From Amoebophrya sp. AT5.2 (lineage: Eukaryota; Sar; Dinophyceae; Syndiniales; Amoebophryaceae), in contig RXOD01004283.1 in NCBI GenBank assembly GCA_005223375.1, positions 1 to 24,844 of the forward strand: DNA of 24,844 nucleotides, written 5' to 3'. This document shows, piece by piece, positions 22,469 through 24,844 of this stretch; the stretch's first letter is position 1, and each line of letters opens with the position of its first letter. The notes under the pieces were generated by a model that was not told the origin of the DNA, did no database searches, and was given only the letters and a program-made list of their open reading frames with translations. Made by a program: the position numbers and the translations under genes.

Positions 22469-24494
22469 TATTTGAAATTCCCCACTCGCAGCTGTCCGCC
22501 GAGCTCAACGAGTACCCTTCTGCGGCGCCGTCCAGTATCGCGTCGTCGCCCGTTCTTTCCTCCAAGGCGAAGGAGCTAGGCTATCGCATCAGCGGAAGGC
22601 TTCCCACAGTGCTGTCACTTGATATGTCCTCCGCTTCAAGCACCGGCGCGAAACTGCTCCCCGGCGCGAAGGAAGACAGCTACCAGGCGCACACAAAGCC
22701 GTACTACACGGCGCTCCACCGTGCGGGACCACGGGAAAAACTGCACTTCAAGCCAAGTGAAGTGACTGCCGCGATCGTCACTTGTGGCGGACTCTGTCCG
22801 GGGCTAAACGCGGTGATATGCCACATCGTGCAAACCTTGTGGCACAACTACTCGGTGCGCAAGATCATGGGCATTCGAGGTGGCTTCCACGGTATGAGCC
22901 GATTCGGGGGAGATTTCGATTTCGCGGAGGAGCTTTTTTCAGACAACGAGGAGCACGGCTACTTGGCCGGCGGAAGAAGGCTATCGGGGATTCCGGGCGC
23001 GGGTGACGGAACAGATGCGTCGAATTCGCCAACTTTACTCCAACATGGCGATGGGGCATCTTCCGCTCCGCCCCCCAGTATCGTCGTCAAGGCAGCAGAT
23101 GGACTACAGGAGCAAGGGCGGACGACGAGTGAGCTGACGAACATGAGTGGCAAATTGGTAACGGCCGGCAGCACGTCATCAAATATTAGTCTTCTTTTAC
23201 CACGCGTCGGTAGCACCGCGCCAGCAGGCAGCCGCACGCCAGGCAGCCGCAAATCCCCAAAAGGCGGTAACTCGCGCGCGGCGATTCACGGCGCTGAGTT
23301 CCGGCCAATCGTCCTGACCCCCGACGCAGTGGCCGACATACAGCACCTGGGTGGGACGATTCTCGGCTCGACGCGCGGCGGCTTCGACCTCGAAAGGATC
23401 TCGGCGTTCCTCGAGAAAAACAACGTATCGATGCTCTTCATCGCGGGCGGCGACGGCACGCACCGTGGCGCTTTCAAGGTGAGCGAGTACTGCATCGAGC
23501 GGCGAAAAAACATCGCCGTATGCGGGATCCCGAAGACGATCGACAACGACATCGGCCTCATCGACCGCTCGTTCGGTTTCCTGACGGCGGTGGAGGAAGC
23601 AAAGAAAGCGATCTTCGCAGCGAAAGTCGAAGCAAGCTCCAACATGCCAAACGGAATCGGCATCGTAAAACTCATGGGCAGGAGTGCAGGGTAATTGCAG
23701 CAATCGTAGTGGAAGTGGAGTTTCATTTTGCAATGCTGTCGACGCCACTTCCGCTTCGCGTGTCAAAAAATTGAGCCCTGATCATTTTTATTGAAGAACG
23801 ACACGACCACCTACAATCAGATTCATTCCACCGCTAACCTACAAGCACAACCCAAATCATATCCATCGGCTCGACTGTACCCCCCTTCGCCAGGTTTATT
23901 TCCGTCTTCGCCACGATATCGATGGGTAGTGGAGTGGACCTGTGTCTTATTCCAGAGGTCAACGTAATACTTGAGGGGCCGAAGGGCATCCTCCCGCACC
24001 TGCATCGCGTCATCGAAAAGAAGGGACACGCAGTGGTCGTCGTTGCGGAAGGGGCAGGGGAAGAACTAATGACGGACATGGCAAAAGACACAGACAAAAG
24101 CGGCAATAAGAAGCTGCCGAAAATTGGTACTACGGTGTCGGTCATTCTCATCGACCTTAAAACTGCTCCTGAGAAGTGCTTTTTTCATTCGTGTCGTTAT
24201 GTCCAATTCCTATCGGTATCGGGTTTCCTCCAAAACAAGAAATTGAAAACCACCAAATTCGACCACGCCAGGCGAATTCATGACTTCGGCCATCAAGGAG
24301 TTTTTCCAGAAGAAGGACAAGGAGGTGACCATCAAGTACATCGATCCTTCGTACATGATTCGGTCGGTCGGTCCGAACGTGCTGGACGCCTACGACTGCA
24401 TGGTGTTATCGAGCGGCGCGGTGCATGCGGCAATGGCGGGGATAACCGGCTTCTCAATCGGGATGGTGAACAACTATGACCGGACCAGGTGCTG
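22469..24494 (+). CDS. PFK: ATP-dependent 6-phosphofructokinase, plant/protist type, 3' end unresolved
   Basis: Phosphorylates fructose 6-phosphate in glycolysis. Exons 22469(or earlier)-23690, 23894-24126 and 24272-about 24494; introns are 203 bp (gtaatt...cgccag, phase 2) and 145 bp (gtacta...gccag, phase 1). The first in-frame ATG is 22624, but open sequence upstream resembles coding DNA. Recognised blocks: HRAGPREKLHFKPSEV and AAIVTCGGLCPGLNAVI (as in plant PFKs), LGSTRGGFD, GGDGTHRGA (Gly at the position that favours ATP over pyrophosphate), PKTIDNDI (Lys as in this group), IGIVKLMGRSAGF across intron 1, LCLIPE, AEGAGEEL, KYIDPSYMIR and AVHAAMAGITGFSIGMVNN. A disordered insert of about 110 residues (22960-23290) interrupts the domain. 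The final conserved segment, which usually follows VN-x(3)-YIP, is absent: the frame stops at 24496, overlapping a gtaagc donor at 24495, so another exon beyond the window or a broken end is likely. Confidence 0.92.
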
Positions 24495-24844
24495 GTAAGC
24501 GGGCAAATGGTAAGTACTTCGTGATGTTGGGTCCCGACTTGGGTGGCGGATTGCACTAGGTGGCGACTGCGTCAGGGCGCTCTGAAGTCTGCCCGGGTGT
24601 GAAACACCCGGGCGGTTTCAGAGATGCCCCATTGTCATTGTGGGGGGTAGGAAGTGGCCGATCCATCGGGGAGATCGATGAGCCATCATGGGAAGCTAGA
24701 GGGAAGCAAAGGCTAGGGAAAGGCCGCCGACTACTTGGAAACAAGGTGATAGGACCTAAAAGCAGGGAAAAAGAGGGCGGCCAGGGTGGCGGTTGGTTGT
24801 CAGCTAAAGGGAGTGCGCAGGAGTGCCAACCCTGCCGACCGCGA
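24495..24844. other. GC-rich tail without coding sequence
   Basis: After the PFK exon the sequence changes character: G-rich, no long open frame, strong inverted repeats (24575-24629) and a short direct repeat ggagtgc twice near 24811-24825. A second donor-like gtaagtact lies at 24510, sharing ggtaagtacttc with the start of enolase intron 1. It may be the beginning of a large PFK intron or the edge of a repeat element; the window ends before this can be settled. Confidence 0.4.
24575..24629. repeat. Long imperfect hairpin
   Basis: Three consecutive stems pair across a tgaaa loop: GCCCGGGTG with CACCCGGGC (9 bp), CTCTGAA with TTCAGAG (7 bp) and GGGC with GCCC (4 bp). They are separated by small internal loops (gtct/ggt and g/at). 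Twenty paired bases in 55 nt make this the strongest hairpin I found in the window. Confidence 0.85.

Overview
The window is nuclear DNA from a eukaryote. Conserved proteins are split by short GT-AG introns, one reading frame carries an in-frame UGA at a selenocysteine position, and long low-complexity (Ser, Gly, Asp/Glu, Pro) insertions interrupt the proteins. All supported genes lie on the + strand, intergenic gaps are about 0.4-1.5 kb, the enolase carries the EWGW-type insert known from plants and alveolates, and the phosphofructokinase is of the plant/protist type. Together these suggest a compact alveolate genome, possibly a dinoflagellate relative such as a syndinian. That placement is inference from gene style only.

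Layout, left to right: a low-complexity acidic/Ser-rich hypothetical gene with three proposed exons (33-1302); a 408-aa hypothetical protein with CxxC pairs (1743-2969); an FkbM-like SAM methyltransferase whose C-terminal part is recovered only by splicing two short introns (4063-6240); a large PX-domain sorting-nexin-like protein (6716-9469); an 811-aa lineage-specific hypothetical protein (10086-12521); an ELMO-domain protein in two exons (13809-15060); a glutathione peroxidase in two exons with UGA at the catalytic position (15657-16614); enolase in five exons (18027-20469); a possible small gene (20644-21698); an unassigned ORF (21995-22423); and a plant-type ATP-phosphofructokinase whose 3' end is not resolved (22469-24494). 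The last 350 bases form a compositionally distinct, hairpin-containing tail.

Membrane trafficking and GTPase control (PX, ELMO), peroxide detoxification (GPX) and two glycolytic enzymes sit next to each other without an obvious shared pathway, apart from the glycolytic pair. The most notable observations are the selenoprotein GPX hidden by its UGA, a 68-bp perfect copy of the end of enolase exon 1 inside the following intron, and the recurrent GTACT 5' splice site (6 of 8 homology-anchored introns) in place of GTAAGT.

Exon joins were made by eye from reading-frame continuity, GT-AG borders and remembered family motifs. No alignment or transcript was available.
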